In this document: in pieces, positions 11,201 through 23,200 of the stretch
How the letters are laid out: every line of letters begins with the position of its first letter
How positions within the stretch are numbered: the stretch's first letter is position 1
DNA from: Chondrosia reniformis
Taxonomy: Eukaryota; Porifera; Demospongiae; Chondrillida; Chondrillidae
Assembly (NCBI GenBank): GCA_947172415.1
Contig: OX359195.1
Coordinates: 1,178,001 to 1,242,000 of the forward strand
DNA: 64,000 bases
Direction: 5' to 3'
Made by a program: the position numbers and the translations under genes
The notes under the pieces: model-generated
The model's database searches: none
What the model saw: only the letters and a program-made list of their open reading frames with translations
Told to the model about the DNA's origin: nothing

Positions 11201-12928
11201 ATCTCCCAAGAAATGAATGGACAGTCTCACTGAGGAACTCTCTAACAACACCTACATACATACATTGGTAAATAAATAAATATATTCATTGACCAGAACC
11301 TGAACATTTTAATAAGTTATACAACTGTTTGACTCTTGCTAATGTACTACTAAACCCCATCAGCTTCCTAAGTGCTCTCTCTGTGCTTTACTCTGGTTGG
11401 ACTTGGGCTTGTGATCCACCCTGTGTTCCAACAGAAGACAACGCTATCGGGTCTACTTACAAGAGTGAAGGGACAGCAGAAGCACATGGACAAGGGTGTG
11501 GTGTACCAGATTGCTTGTTCACAGTGTGATGAGGTTTACATCGGTGAAACAGGACGACCTTTGAAGAGCAGGATCAGTAAACACAAAAGAGCAGTGGCCA
11601 CGGGTGATGTACGAAACGCCAACGCTGCCCATTGGATGAAGACAAGCCACAACATGGACTGGGGGTCAGCACACGTGGTGGACAGGTCAAATTGGTGGAG
11701 GGAGAGGAAGATCAAGGAGAGTGTGTACATAAGGACCAGGAAGACGTACAATCTGGACTCAGGGTCTTCTCTAAGCCCAGTGTGGAACTCCCTGATTGGT
11801 CATCTCAGGGTCTTCTCTAAGCCCAGTGTGGAACTCCCTGATTGGTCATCTCAGGGTCTTCTCTAAGCCCAGTGTGGAACTCCCTGATTGGTCATCGACA
11901 GGTGTAACGTGATGTATGATTGGTTCACATTGTGTACTATTGTACTGTACTGTATTGTACTGTGTACTATTCTATTCACTTCCTACCTCATTAGTTGTGT
12001 ACGACACACGTATGCCACCCTGACACAATTCATTGCCGTTGCATGCATGAGTATATAAGTTGACATTTTCTCTTTTTGTACTGTATGCCTGATGAAGCCC
12101 GTGAAGGGCGAAACGTTGCATTAAAGTGATCTATACGTGATTTGTTGGCATGCTTGATCGTCCAAAGAAAACGTTCTACTATTAATTTCAGCATGCTGGA
12201 TAACTTCCATTACACTCTCTCTCTATTCTCTGAGCATTTTAGAGAATACTGCCTAGGTATATATAGGGTTTTAATGCCTTTTGGATAGTCAAAAACACAC
12301 TAGAAGTCCTAGATAGTCCTAGGTCTTCACATGCACTGTAAAAAGGTGGTTGGCATAACCCGCCATAGTGCTGGTGCTGGCTTCCCACTACTGCTAAATT
12401 ACCACTGCATGGTATAATAGTGTGTTTAGGCTATAGACACTCAAAATAATGGTGTTGCAGAGGTGTGTCCTATTTAAAAAAGAATGTAAACACCCTATAT
12501 AGTTTTAACAGTTCCCTCTCTTGCTATATCAGATTTTGAAGGGAATGTGCTTGCTGCATATATTTAGGTGCATGAGCTTTTTACACAAATTATTGTTCAT
12601 GTTGCTCAATAAGGTTGTGTGCAATTTGATTAATGTTATTAGTATAGTTATAGAATTACATAATTATATTAACGTAAGATATAAAGTTCCACCGATGGAC
12701 CTTCAAAACTATTAATATTGCATTATATAGTTCCACTGATTGGGGCAATCAGGGTGGAGGCACAACTGGCAGTCTAGATATATTCTTTCTCTGCCTCTCG
12801 TAAAGAAAGTAATGGTATTAGATTACTCGTGTTAATCACTCACTTCCAGTTTGCTCCTCTTCTAAACGACGTGTCCTGTCCTGATGTGCCCTTTGTGAAG
12901 CAGTTCGACGACGAAACACATTTCCCAT
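5286..12928 (-). CDS. NLR1: CARD-NACHT-LRR receptor, complete
   Basis: Fourteen coding exons, in transcript order: 12928-12844, 11251-10967 (CARD), 10761-10700 (linker), 10566-8916 (NACHT), 8829-8744, 8615-8519, 8358-8162, 7729-7591, 7414-7236, 6788-6750, 6545-6380, 6130-5955, 5787-5472, 5305-5286. They sum to 3498 bases, 1165 residues plus stop, with every phase agreeing. The NACHT exon shows Walker A GEPGIGKST, Walker B LFIMDGYDEF and the sensor-1-like FIITSRPRA. The LRR exons show ribonuclease-inhibitor-like L..L.L patterns. NLRs are cytosolic sensors that oligomerise through NACHT after ligand binding by the LRRs and signal through CARD contacts (family knowledge). Odd points: the CARD-exon donor is GTTAGG rather than GTGAGG, and the donor at 8518 is a weak GTGATC. 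The 5787 acceptor is my choice; an AG at 5752 gives a shorter exon in the same frame, but NLR2 and NLR3 lack that site. Confidence 0.85.
8916..10566 (-). CDS. NLR1 NACHT exon
   Basis: Single 1651-base exon, phase 0 in and phase 1 out, encoding EKAIQSLKSLYRG, the whole NACHT NTPase with its winged-helix and superhelical parts (FLHRTVQEFLAACAVKQLPA near the end), and a first LRR-like segment (LEEVTI). Nearly identical to the NLR2 exon; NLR3 and NLR4 form a second, more diverged pair. Confidence 0.9.
10967..11251 (-). CDS. NLR1 CARD exon
   Basis: A 285-base symmetric phase 1-1 exon encoding about 95 residues with a CARD-like six-helix pattern: VVREFLSETV, LRAANVIS, EFQRLQ, DANRFLYSLLDGDP, LGALSAAL, LAQLIDQFL. 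A death-fold adaptor domain is expected at the N-terminus of a signalling NLR. CARD is preferred over DEATH because of the DANRFLYSLL helix followed by a small loop, but no profile search was run. Confidence 0.8.
11759..11896 (+). repeat. 46-bp unit repeated three times inside the Penelope-like fragment
   Basis: Unit beginning CTCAGGGTCTTCTCTAAGCC and ending GATTGGTCAT, three head-to-tail copies that look identical. It overlaps the end of the endonuclease reading frame. Confidence 0.9.
12085..12121 (+). ncRNA. Hammerhead-ribozyme-like motif at the Penelope 3' end
   Basis: CTGATGA at 12089-12095, then a GCCC/GGGC stem with loop GTGAA, then GAAA at 12110-12113 and CGTT. ATGC just before the core can pair with GCAT just after GTT (helix I). 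Helix III would be only AC/GT and could form between two copies. Penelope elements are known to carry hammerhead motifs of this compact kind; activity is not shown here. Confidence 0.6.
12126..12843. other. NLR1 intron, no gene seen
   Basis: Remainder of the intron between the MGNV and CARD exons of NLR1. It is AT-rich. A 64-codon open frame at 12521-12715 has no recognisable domain, and I found no matching stretch in the other units. I see no RNA gene. Confidence 0.5.
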
Positions 12929-12930
12929 AA
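12844..12930 (-). CDS. NLR1 first coding exon, MGNV N-terminus
   Basis: Exon bounded by CTATAG and GTGAGTG. The ATG at 12928-12926 opens a frame reading MGNVFRRRTASQRAH and ending in RRLEEEQTG; its phase-1 donor joins the CARD exon exactly in frame. The equivalent exon of NLR3 (49656-49751) reads MGNVLNCVRRRTAS and LRLEEEQAG. Two independent copies keep both the frame and the splice phase, which supports a real exon. Gly2 suggests possible N-myristoylation. Confidence 0.7.
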
Positions 12931-14061
12931 CTATAGCATAAAGAAGTGAGAACACGAGTAAAGTAAATAAAGATCAGGTTATCGCTACCACACTCTACTG
13001 AGTAGCACTCCATTCACAAACAGCCAGTTAGTCTCAGATTAGAACAGTTTGTCAAATAAACATTTAGAGATCGGTCGCGCAACTGGTGTAGCTACGTGTT
13101 ATGAATGGAACGTTTAGCTACTATTCCACTTACACGCAGGACTATCTATTAATTAAGCTTTGAAACCAATTGTTAACTGTCGAATGGAATGACAGTTAGA
13201 AATGGGGTATCAGTCTATCTGGTTTCAACAGTCAAAATGGCTACCTGATTGGACTAAAATGTACTTTATTCAACCACAGACTAACCACTAGTACTACATC
13301 TACATGTAATGGTTAATCTGTGATTCAACTAACCTCCAACTTAACCAAAACGAGGTCTCGTCCTTATGACCAGAGACACGTCAAAGTTTAGTTCAGGAAA
13401 TAAGAAGATAATGTCTTATAGAGTGTCAAGTCAGACCCCTTCGACGATCATACGTACATAGAGTCTACAGGCGGAAGGGCGTAGGCCTACTTGCGGATGG
13501 CGTAGACACGGGGATTCCCCTCGGCTGACCTCAAAGCATATAGGACAAGATGACGGGAGGTAGGAACAGACGTAAACATCAGAGTTTCCAAAAGTTCACA
13601 GACGAAGTTGGCGCTAGTGTTTGGTTTCGGGTCTTCTTCACTGAGGGCGGGATATGCTGGAAGAAGATATGCCTCAACAGTTAGCTACTCGCATTATTTA
13701 CATATATATGTCACGTGACTTGGAGCAATAGTGGCTGGTCTGAACCAAGTATACATTATGCACGAGTTCTCTTCTCCACAGTTATTTCTTTCTTTCTGTA
13801 ATGTATAATATTACTGTATTTATATGCTCTATGTAGACATATTACATATGGGTTGGTATGCTTAGGTATGTGTATACAAATATACTGTATTAGTCTTTAA
13901 GGGTTAAAGGTAATTGATGATAAATGTGGAAATGAGCTGGCTCTTCAGTATCGGCTTGTTCTGATAAGAGAATCACTAGTAATTAGTGAATGAAGATTAC
14001 AACTATTTTGTAGTTAGTATAAGAGGGGAAACATGAAGGAAGCATTACTATGACAATTGTA
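12931..14061. promoter_or_regulatory. Head-to-head intergenic region between NLR1 and FNBP4 copy 2
   Basis: This stretch is recognisable again at 32140-34085 and 49752-50865, in front of the next two gene pairs. It holds a block around 13328-13400 (AACCTCCAACTTAACC, then GAGGTCTCGTCC), a CCCTCGGCTGACCTCAA block near 13517-13535, and a palindromic E-box TCACGTGA at 13711-13718. No coding exon is kept between copies. A shared control region for both divergent genes is inferred. Confidence 0.5.
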
Positions 14062-14067
14062 GCTTAC

Positions 14068-14155
14068 CTTGTCCATGTAAGTGAAAAGTATATCCACTTT
14101 ATTCTTCAAAGAGCCAGTTACTAAGCAACCGTTGACGTGGAGCTTCTGAAAGTGT
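14068..14155 (-). other. Possible NLR1 5' non-coding exon
   Basis: On the - strand a block ends in TACATGGACAAG followed by GTAAGC, a strong 5' splice site, and it recurs at about 34087-34175 and 50873-50960. It contains a short open frame starting MTHFQKLHVNG in two copies, but that frame ends in phase 0 and cannot join the MGNV exon in frame, and the third copy carries a one-base length change. A 5' UTR exon for the NLR is the simplest reading. Confidence 0.35.
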
Positions 14156-14216
14156 GTCATTAAAATCATTATTTTTCTTATCGCCTAAGACTGTTAAGTG
14201 TGTATACTGGAGGGGA

Positions 14217-17200
14217 ATGACTCTGTATAGAGCAGAAATATCTATTCAAGCACCAATGCTCACTGCTACTTCTCTGAAGTGGAGCAGTAGTTGCTCCTTG
14301 ATATTTTTACTTGTTTGTTAAAGCAATTTTTCTCTTGTACGTATCTCAACTATAGAATCGGCTGTAGGAGGAAAATGGCAAAAACTTGAAAACCATCCTG
14401 CCAACCCACTTCTAGGAATGATGAGTGGTTACCATAGCGATGAGGAAGGGGAAGCTGTTCAAGAAGAGGTCAGTAATAGAGTGGCCGTGTCCAACAGTGA
14501 TCCCTCAAATGATACAAAACAAAAGTCGGTTGGAAAATCATTAACCTCAATGGACACACAAATGGAAGACTTTTTGAAGGTACTGCATTGTACTCTAGTG
14601 TTGTTTGTACTCGTAGCAATATATACAGTGGAATCTCATTATAGTGAAGCTAAACGGGGAACAAATTAAGTTCTTTATATTGAATATTCACTATATTGAA
14701 TGAATTGAGATTCTACTGTATACAAACAATGATTTTGCATTCTTATATTTGCAAATGGTTACAAGTATGTTATTAAATATAATACAGTATAGCCGGAAAT
14801 ATTGGTGGGAAGAATATTTGACGATTTTGGACAGATTTAAATATTGGTGGTTTTAATTTTGGTGGTTACCAACGTTACAATGGATAATGTCACTATGATG
14901 CAATAATATTGGTGGATCATAATTTGGCAATTTGTGTGAAAATCACCAAATCGTTAAAATAAATTCCCCGCCTATATTTCTGGCTATATGGTATACGTAC
15001 ATATAGTATATGCAAAGATAGGATATGTTTGCAATATATCATGCACCATATTCTATAGTCTGGGACATTTATATAAGTAAAGTTATTGTATGTTTTACGT
15101 ATTCATCCAGATTCTGACACTTTTAATACTTTCTCAGACTAGTTGTTTATTGAATTAACTCTAAAATGATAAATGCTAAAATTCTGTTAACCAAGCTATC
15201 GTAATCACTTTGTAAATTTGTTGTTGACGTATATATTTGATTCATGTGACTACCTATTTACTATTTTACAAGTGTCAAATGTGCAAAGATACGAATATAG
15301 TATTATAATATACAAGCTTATAAAGAATACCAATTATTTAGACATGTAGTAAGCAATTAAGAGCTATATAATCCATTACTATAATGTTATTGTTTAATCT
15401 GTTTCATAAGGTGTATGATTAATTGGTATTAACGTACATGATTTATTGAGCATGAAAAATCTAATACACCATTTCCCTACTTTCTATGCATACTCTATAA
15501 AAAAGCCTATGGGGAACTAAACCTAGAGAGAGCTTTAAAGTTTTTTTTTTTCCTTTTTCTTTTTTTCTTTTCCTTTTTCTGCTCCACTGGGCCAGACAGC
15601 ATAGATTCATTAAATTTGATGGATGTTACGACCCAGAGGTCTTCATCAGCAATATGATAAGGAGGGGTTACAAAGCTAATTTAAATGAGTACATTCAGTA
15701 TGCAGTTCAGTATGCTGCTGTACATACGTACATACAGTACAGCAGCAAATACTCCCTACCCTTCATACGTATATAATTAATAAACATTATTTGTACAGTA
15801 TACGTATAAGTATTGTAGAGCCCTTGAGGAAATATGTGGTTCACTTCCTAACAGCATTCACAATGATGGGTTTCTTTTTGAGCCATGAGCTGATGTGAAT
15901 CGGAAGGGTACATCAATTATAGTTTAGCAGCATTTACAAAGATGCATTGGTTTCTTTTTGTATTTGTCTTCGCTCCTTGAAAATGCCAAAAAATAAGAAA
16001 ATCAATAGCAAATTTGTAATAATAATAGTAGAAGTATTGAACTAGTTTGTCCTCTTATAATATCTCCCTTTGTGATATTCAGAAGAGAAAGCTTGTGAGG
16101 TTTATATCAAGTTAACTTCCTCAAATTGCAAGATTATTTCAGCACTGTATTAATGTAATATGTATACCATGATATACTTCTCACTTGCATTCTTTACGCC
16201 CCCAAAGAGCTGTTTCCAGGAATTATTTCACCAATGACCAGTGAGCACTGCAGTTTTCTGAATAATATTAGCTCATCTAATACATTGTTGATTGAAATCA
16301 CTAAATGTTTAGAAAACAAAGATTGTTGTAGCATGAATTACAAATTAACAAAAGGAATTTTAATAAATGTATCTTTTAGAACTATTGTTCTTATTGAAAA
16401 CATGAATAATTACTAGTTATTACACCTACAAGCCAAGTACCAAAGTCCTATCTTGGTTGGTGGACTGAAGTCCTATTAAAAGGCAGCCAGTGATCATGAA
16501 TCTCCAAGTCATCCAATATAGAAATAGTCTTAAAAACCACAGACATCTGTTTCTCCTTCATTGGATTCTTATTGTTGTGATAAAATTGGATTGTGTGTTC
16601 CTCTCTGTACCTCCCTTTACAGAATTTTAAGTAGTGTTATGTGCTGTGTGACAGCCAATGGTCATATGTGGATGTAACTGGCAGATGATATAATGAGTAG
16701 TAAATATTTGTGTAAATTGTACTCCACTTGTACTCTATTTGAATGACTACAGTGCTTACATAAGAGGAGGTGCAGGTGGTATTTCTATATCACATGATAA
16801 AGTTGTTGTTAATGTTGTGTATCCATCTGGTCAGATTATTTAATGGAACTGGTTCTCAGGAAGCTGTGTATAGTGCAGTAGCTGTACAGTTCTGTTTACA
16901 TCTGAGAGAGAAGCTATTAACAAAGATGAGTTAAGGAAGATTATAGAGAGGTGATGGATTGGAGAGGTGGTGGATTGGGGAGGTGATGGATTGGAGAGGT
17001 GGTGGATTGGAGAGGTGGTGGATTGGAGAGGTGGTGTTTCCATTTATCTTTGAAAATGTTCATCTTAAATTCCTTTTGAGCATCACCTTTTTGGAGTGAA
17101 CTTCTTGTTGGACCCAAGGGGTCGTCTTCAGCAATTGTCTTTAGATGTTCAAAAGAGATGGAAAGACCCTTTTAAGATAAGTTAGAAGAAACCTTATGTC

Positions 17201-20200
17201 TTCATTCATCCTACTCTACTTGATTGGAGATAAATGGTGGATTTTTAGAGTTAAATTGGGAAGGATTTGATAGTTAAGTTGTTGGATTATAGGTTAAAAC
17301 TAAATACGTCTCCATTCATCCTACTTTTGTCCTGAGGTGTACCTCAAACTTTCCTCCAAAACTCTCTTTTCCTCCAGGAGAGAGGTTTGGTCAAGAAATG
17401 TAAGACTAACTGTGTTAGCGTGCAGACATTTAGTGAGAAGGAAAAACAGAGCTAATTGGTCTGAGAAATGAATTAGCTCTTATTAATGAAGTTAGTATAA
17501 GGTCTAGTGCTGGTTGTAAAATGAAATAAAGATCAAGTAATCTAGAAAGAAAACTTGAGAACAATCCCATTGTATAGGATTAACCTGTGCCTCTGGTCCA
17601 TTAGGATACATATAGACATATAGCACTTCCTGTGACCTCTTACAGTCTCTGGTCCATTACCTGTGGTCTCTATGATTAAGTGTCAAGTGCAACTGCAGTG
17701 ATGAAGTGTGATTGTAATGATTATACTCCTACTGCTACTATATACTACTATACTACTATATTGCTATACTACTACTATATTACTATACTACTATACTACT
17801 ATACTACTATACTACTATACTACTACTATACTACTATAATACTATACTGCTATACTATACTACTATACTACTATACTACTACGTATATACTACTATACTA
17901 CTATACTGCTATACTACTACTATACTACTATACTACTATACTGCTTTACTGCTATACTACTATACTACTATACTACTATACTACTATACTACTATACTAC
18001 TATACTGCTATACTGCTATACTACTACTATACTACTATACTGCTATACTGCTATACTACTATACTACTATACTACTATACTACTATACTACTATACTACT
18101 ATATACTACTATACTATTATACTACTATACTACTATACTACTATACTACTATACTACTATACTACTATACTATACTTGTAGTGGAATGTGAATCTGTTTG
18201 ATACATTTCTGATACATTTCTGTTAATCAAGTGCTAGATTTTATGAATAATGGATTTTTATGTCTTCCTGTATATATTATTTTTAAATGTACAAATTGCT
18301 TTTTAAATTTATTCTTTGTCTTGTTGTCTGTGATCTTGTGTGATGATTTGGCCAGGTCATCTGTAACTGGCCAGGAGACAGTTATTACAGCTTCTGTTTC
18401 ATTGGACCCCAGTAATGGCTTTATCCAGAAATGATTCGGAATTTCCTCTCTAGATACAAATGTGAACTTTAAGCCGTTTAGTCTCTCCACCTCTCCACGG
18501 AGACCACCAGTTTGGTCACGAATGACATGTTCCTGTACATGATTGTATCCGTGGTTACCTAGCAACGGCCACCTCTACAAGTGACCTCAAAGACCAGTAG
18601 TGCCCTTTGAAACATTTGAAATATTTCCTCATGAAGATGCTTGGATGAAAGAGTGGCTATGTCTTGTGAGCGTACATAAATTTAGGTAGCACTAGAGGGT
18701 CACAAAGAGATGGAGAATCCATAAATGTGTTTCTCTCACTCTACCAGACTCTGATTTTCAACATGAGAACACTTGTGGTTAAAGTATCTGGTTAATGTCG
18801 GACAGCTTTCCCATAATCTAATTGGATTGCAACCCTGCCCCCATTGCTGTACAGCTATCATCATTCAATCACATCCAGTGTTATATAATTTGAAAACTCA
18901 TCATCCCAGGAGGGAAATGAGTTTCCAAGTAATATTGAAGGAAGTATGGAAGCTAATGTTTTATTGTATTGGAGGTAGAGTATCTAGATTGGCTATCCTT
19001 ACCTCTAGGTTGTACTATTTAAGAATGGTATTTAGCTTAGGGAAAATGTCTCCCAAGCTGTACCCCTTGATATCATTGTTAAGTCAGTGAGTGGATTGTC
19101 ATATTTTGTCATGTGACTGTTCATGTGACTGTCAGCTGACTCTCCATGGGTACATTGCTCAAAAAGGACTAGTTTCAGTAACTTGTGGTGCCACCATTTT
19201 ATTTCAGTACATCATTATGATTGTTGTGGTTCCAATCACTTGGACCATCTTGTTTAGAATTTCCAGCAATCTTGTTTACTTTTGCCTACTTTATGACCAC
19301 CTGATTGAGCAATTGTTCATTTAATGTGAATGAAATATTGCAATGATTCTTTTCATGTTTGTTCTCCTCAGGCTATCAGCACACTGGAGTCTGACAATGC
19401 TCCGCCCTCCTCCCCAGTCAGGGAGACCTCTGACGACAAGAGGGAGGAGAAGGACCACGTGAGAACTGAAAGAGAATCTACTGAAAACATTCCTGTTAAT
19501 TCCAACCAAATGGAGGAATCCTCAAGGTACATATACGTATATTATCAAAAATATTGTAATTTTGCAGGACCTGCTCACAAATCCATGTCTGTGGAAACAG
19601 CTATCCTTTTTAAAATAATTTTATGTCTGTCCGTCCGTCTGTCTATCCGTCTTTCCGTCTGTCTATTCGTCTGCTTGTCTCTCTCTCTGTCTGTCTGTCT
19701 GTCTGTCTATGATAGCTCTTAGTTCTTACAATTCATACTCGATCGCCCAAACATAGAAGTACCACTTCTGCAATGTTAGTTACTTTTTCTAGATGTGCCA
19801 ATCACTGTTATAGTGCCATCCCTACTTCTAACTTTGAATGTTTTTATTTAACTTCTGTATTACCTGTAGTCAAGATGAATATTAATATAGTTGTGGTTGG
19901 CATATCTTTATTACCTGTAGTCAAGATGAATGGCAGATGTGCACTGATCAAAACTCTGGCTATACCTATTACTGGAATACTGTCACTAACAATGTATCCT
20001 GGACACTCCCACAAGGGGTCACGCCCACCAACCTACAGGACAAGGACACTTCTAACATTGATATGAGTGTGAGTGAAGAGAACACTGGTGAAGTTGTGTA
20101 TGGCCCAACCATTCTGGAGGAGGCGGAGTCAGGTGTCCCCTCCCCCTCCCCATGCACGGCAGAGATACAGGAGGAGACTGATCTCCAGGAGAATGTAGAT

Positions 20201-23200
20201 CCTGAGGAAGATGACAAGACTGGTACCACTCTGAAATTGGATATGCAAAATGGAAATGGGAATGAGGATTCAGAAGCCAATCAAGATGGAGTCAGTTTAG
20301 TGGGATATGTTCCTTCAGAATCAGACGAGTCGGACATTGATAACATGCTTGACAGTGCACTGGAGGCTATCCTGGAGGAGGGACCACGTAACGGAGACAC
20401 ACTGCCAACCAGTCAGAAACCAATCACAGAAGCTGGTCCAGATAGTCCTTTAGCTAAAAAGACAAGAATAGCAGACAATTTAGAAGATGAAGAAAGTGTT
20501 ACTAGAGATGATAGCAGTAAAGATGATGTTGATGGTATGGAAGTGGGTGTCACTGGTGATAAAGAGGGAGTGGCTAACTTGAAACCCAACAATGGAAGTA
20601 ATCGGCCTCAACTGCAAGATTGTTCGGAGGAGGAGAACTTGTGTAATCCCAATCTTACTAAGGTATGCATTGATTGAGGTATGCATAGATAGTACACATT
20701 ATGTAATGGATTCATAAGATTGCATAATTCTATATATTATATATACGTATGTACACTGTCTTTGAGATGGTTCATCTTTTAGTCTTTTGAATGTCTAGAG
20801 ATGCAGTCAGTTCTTTTAGAATCAAACGTTTTTACCCTGGCGATCTTCTTCAGTCACTTTCTCTTGAAATGTTCAAAAGACTAAAGATGGTCATAAGATT
20901 CCTAGCAATTGCTTCTTCGTGTTATTCCTCTCTACTGTATTAGGAGACTACAGAGCTCACTTGTAAAATGATTTTAAAGAGGCTAGCCCTATTAGGAGCT
21001 GTTACCATGGGAACACATCCACTTATTATAGAATTAATCAAAGTTGAGGTTTGTACATATATAATATATTGCACTGCTCTTCTCCACTATTGTCAGGTAG
21101 CATCTCATTTTACAGGTCAGAGTCAATGATTGGAGAGAGGGGGTGTTACCAACACAATATCTCTTGCAGAAATTAGAGGAAACTACCCTTGCCCTGAAAG
21201 AATATGAGACTCAAGTAGCTCCAACTGGATGGACTTTTGTTTGGGATAGGTGGGTGCTTTATGCATTTGGTATACCCACTTCAGATCACATGATAGTCAC
21301 ATGACATTTAAACTGACAAACTGTGCTGTAATAAATCTTTGAAACTAAGCCTCTGAAAGTGTGGCTCACGCTAGTCTCCCTAGAGACATAGTAACTCGTT
21401 CAGTACACCAGAGGGAAGTTTGATTATAGGGATTTCCTCATGGCAGAGCAAGTTTGATGTAGTCAGTTAGGAGGTGTGAGTTGCCATGGTAATGAATAAT
21501 TCGGATTGTTATCTTCTAACATATGTACATGCATTTTACTGATCAAAGAATTATCTATATTTTCTTATTAAATTGTGTATCTAACATTTAAATATTTACA
21601 TATATTCTATTTAGCTGCAATTATTGAACATTTCTATATGCTTTTCAGTGCTTTTGTACTAAACTCTATTCAGTTCCTCTAGTGACACTATATCGCTTCT
21701 TCCATTGTAATGTAGTGATTTTGAAAGGTATTACTATTATAATGCTGTCACTGATAAGGCTTCATGGGACTTTCCCTCTGATGACGTCATAGAGGGCGGG
21801 GCCATAGGACAGGGAAGAGAAGCTAGTGAGGAACAGACTCCAATCAAAATGCAGAAGAATGTACACTCCTCCCACTCAAGAGAGACCACACCTCCACCAG
21901 GTATATAAGCTATATCAAGTAAAAATGAACAAATTAGAGACTTTCAGATCAAAACTGATCTTGGCTCCGATGTCTCATCAGCAGAGTCTGGAGTTCTGGA
22001 ACTTCACTTAATGGGAACCAGAGTCTTCCTGGTTTCCATTAAGTGAACCTCTGTTTCACCCTGCATTGAACTTCTTATATACATTCTGTAGGTGTTGAAG
22101 AATTAATTGCTCTACCTACAGTTGAGGGGGTGTGGCAAGGTCCTCCTCCTCCCCCTCCCCCTCCCTTAGAAGAAGGGGAAATCCCTCCCTCTCCTCCAAC
22201 TCCCCCGTCTCCTCCTCCAGATGAAGAAGCAGAGAAGGATGAAAGTGAGAGCGATCCTGAAGAATTTATAGTTAAAGCTGAGCCTCAAATTTATTATGGT
22301 CCAGTGGGTCCTCCCGGAAGATTGAGTGATGTAAGTCTGCTCGTGTGAACTGTACAGTACATATCACATAAACTGGTACCATAAAGTGGGATATTTTTGA
22401 GGATAGAATTTTTTGTGAATCTTTGAAAAGGTCCTCAGAATAAATGTGATTCTTATTTCACTATTGCTGAGAGTGAGAGCTAATCATGTGAAACTCAAGA
22501 AAAATGGCGGATCGAGGAAATTTTTATGATTTTGGGGTTAGCTTGCAAATTAGAATAGTATACAGCTAAACTAAAGATGTCATGTAGAGCCAATGAAATC
22601 CTCCCATATAAGGTGGCTAGAATCTAAGGATGCTGGGAAAACAAATAGTGTCAACGTCCCAATGTATGTGTCTGAAACATGAACACTCATTATAGAAAAC
22701 CTTATATATGGCCCATTATTGTATGTATGGAGAAGTTCTCATTACGTTTATATATATAGTTCCCTATAGACCTTTCAGATGTAGCATTATTCATATACAT
22801 GTACGTGTATCATTTAACGGAACTTTAAGAGGTGACCATAATAAGGAGGTGACTTGTCTATTAAGGTGACCTCTTTCACAGGATTTACTATAATTCCACC
22901 TTACCTATATATAGCTACCTGCCATGCATTGAACTTCTTATATACATTCTGTAGGTGTTGAAGAATTAATTGCTCTGCCTACAGTTGAGGGGGTGTGGCA
23001 AGGTCCCCTCCTCCCCCTCCCCCTCCCTTAGAAGAAGGGTAAATCCCTCCCTCTCCTCCAACTCCCCATCTCCTCCTCCAGATGAAGAAGCAGAGAAAGA
23101 TGAAAGTGAGAGTGATCCTGAAGAATTTATAGTTAAAGCTGAGCCTCAAATTTATTATAGTCCAGTGGGTCCTCCCACATCTAGAAGATTGAGTGATGTA

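Larger units (their letters stand above)
11325..12125 (+). mobile_element. Penelope-like element fragment with GIY-YIG endonuclease
   Basis: Lies in the intron between the MGNV exon and the CARD exon of NLR1, on the opposite strand, and is absent from the same intron of NLR3. The frame at 11372-11866 encodes GVVYQIACSQCDEVYIGETG followed by an R..KH segment and WWRERKIKESVYI, the C-terminal GIY-YIG endonuclease typical of Penelope retroelements. The reverse transcriptase part is missing, so the copy is 5' truncated. Downstream are a 46-bp triplicated segment and a hammerhead-like motif. The left edge is approximate. Confidence 0.8.

Noticed and set aside
11372-11866. GIY-YIG endonuclease as a host homing enzyme or repair nuclease
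   Set aside because: The CSQCDEVYIGETG layout and the hammerhead-like motif downstream match the C-terminal part of Penelope-like elements, and no other catalytic partner is present.
12521-12715. 64-residue + strand open frame in the NLR1 intron
   Set aside because: Low-complexity hydrophobic translation of AT-rich intron, found in one unit only.
17680-18201. Long open frame of Tyr/Thr/Leu repeats (also at 37022-37339 and 53886-54324)
   Set aside because: It is translation of the 8-bp microsatellite, which lacks stops in several frames; no conserved protein, and its length differs in each unit.
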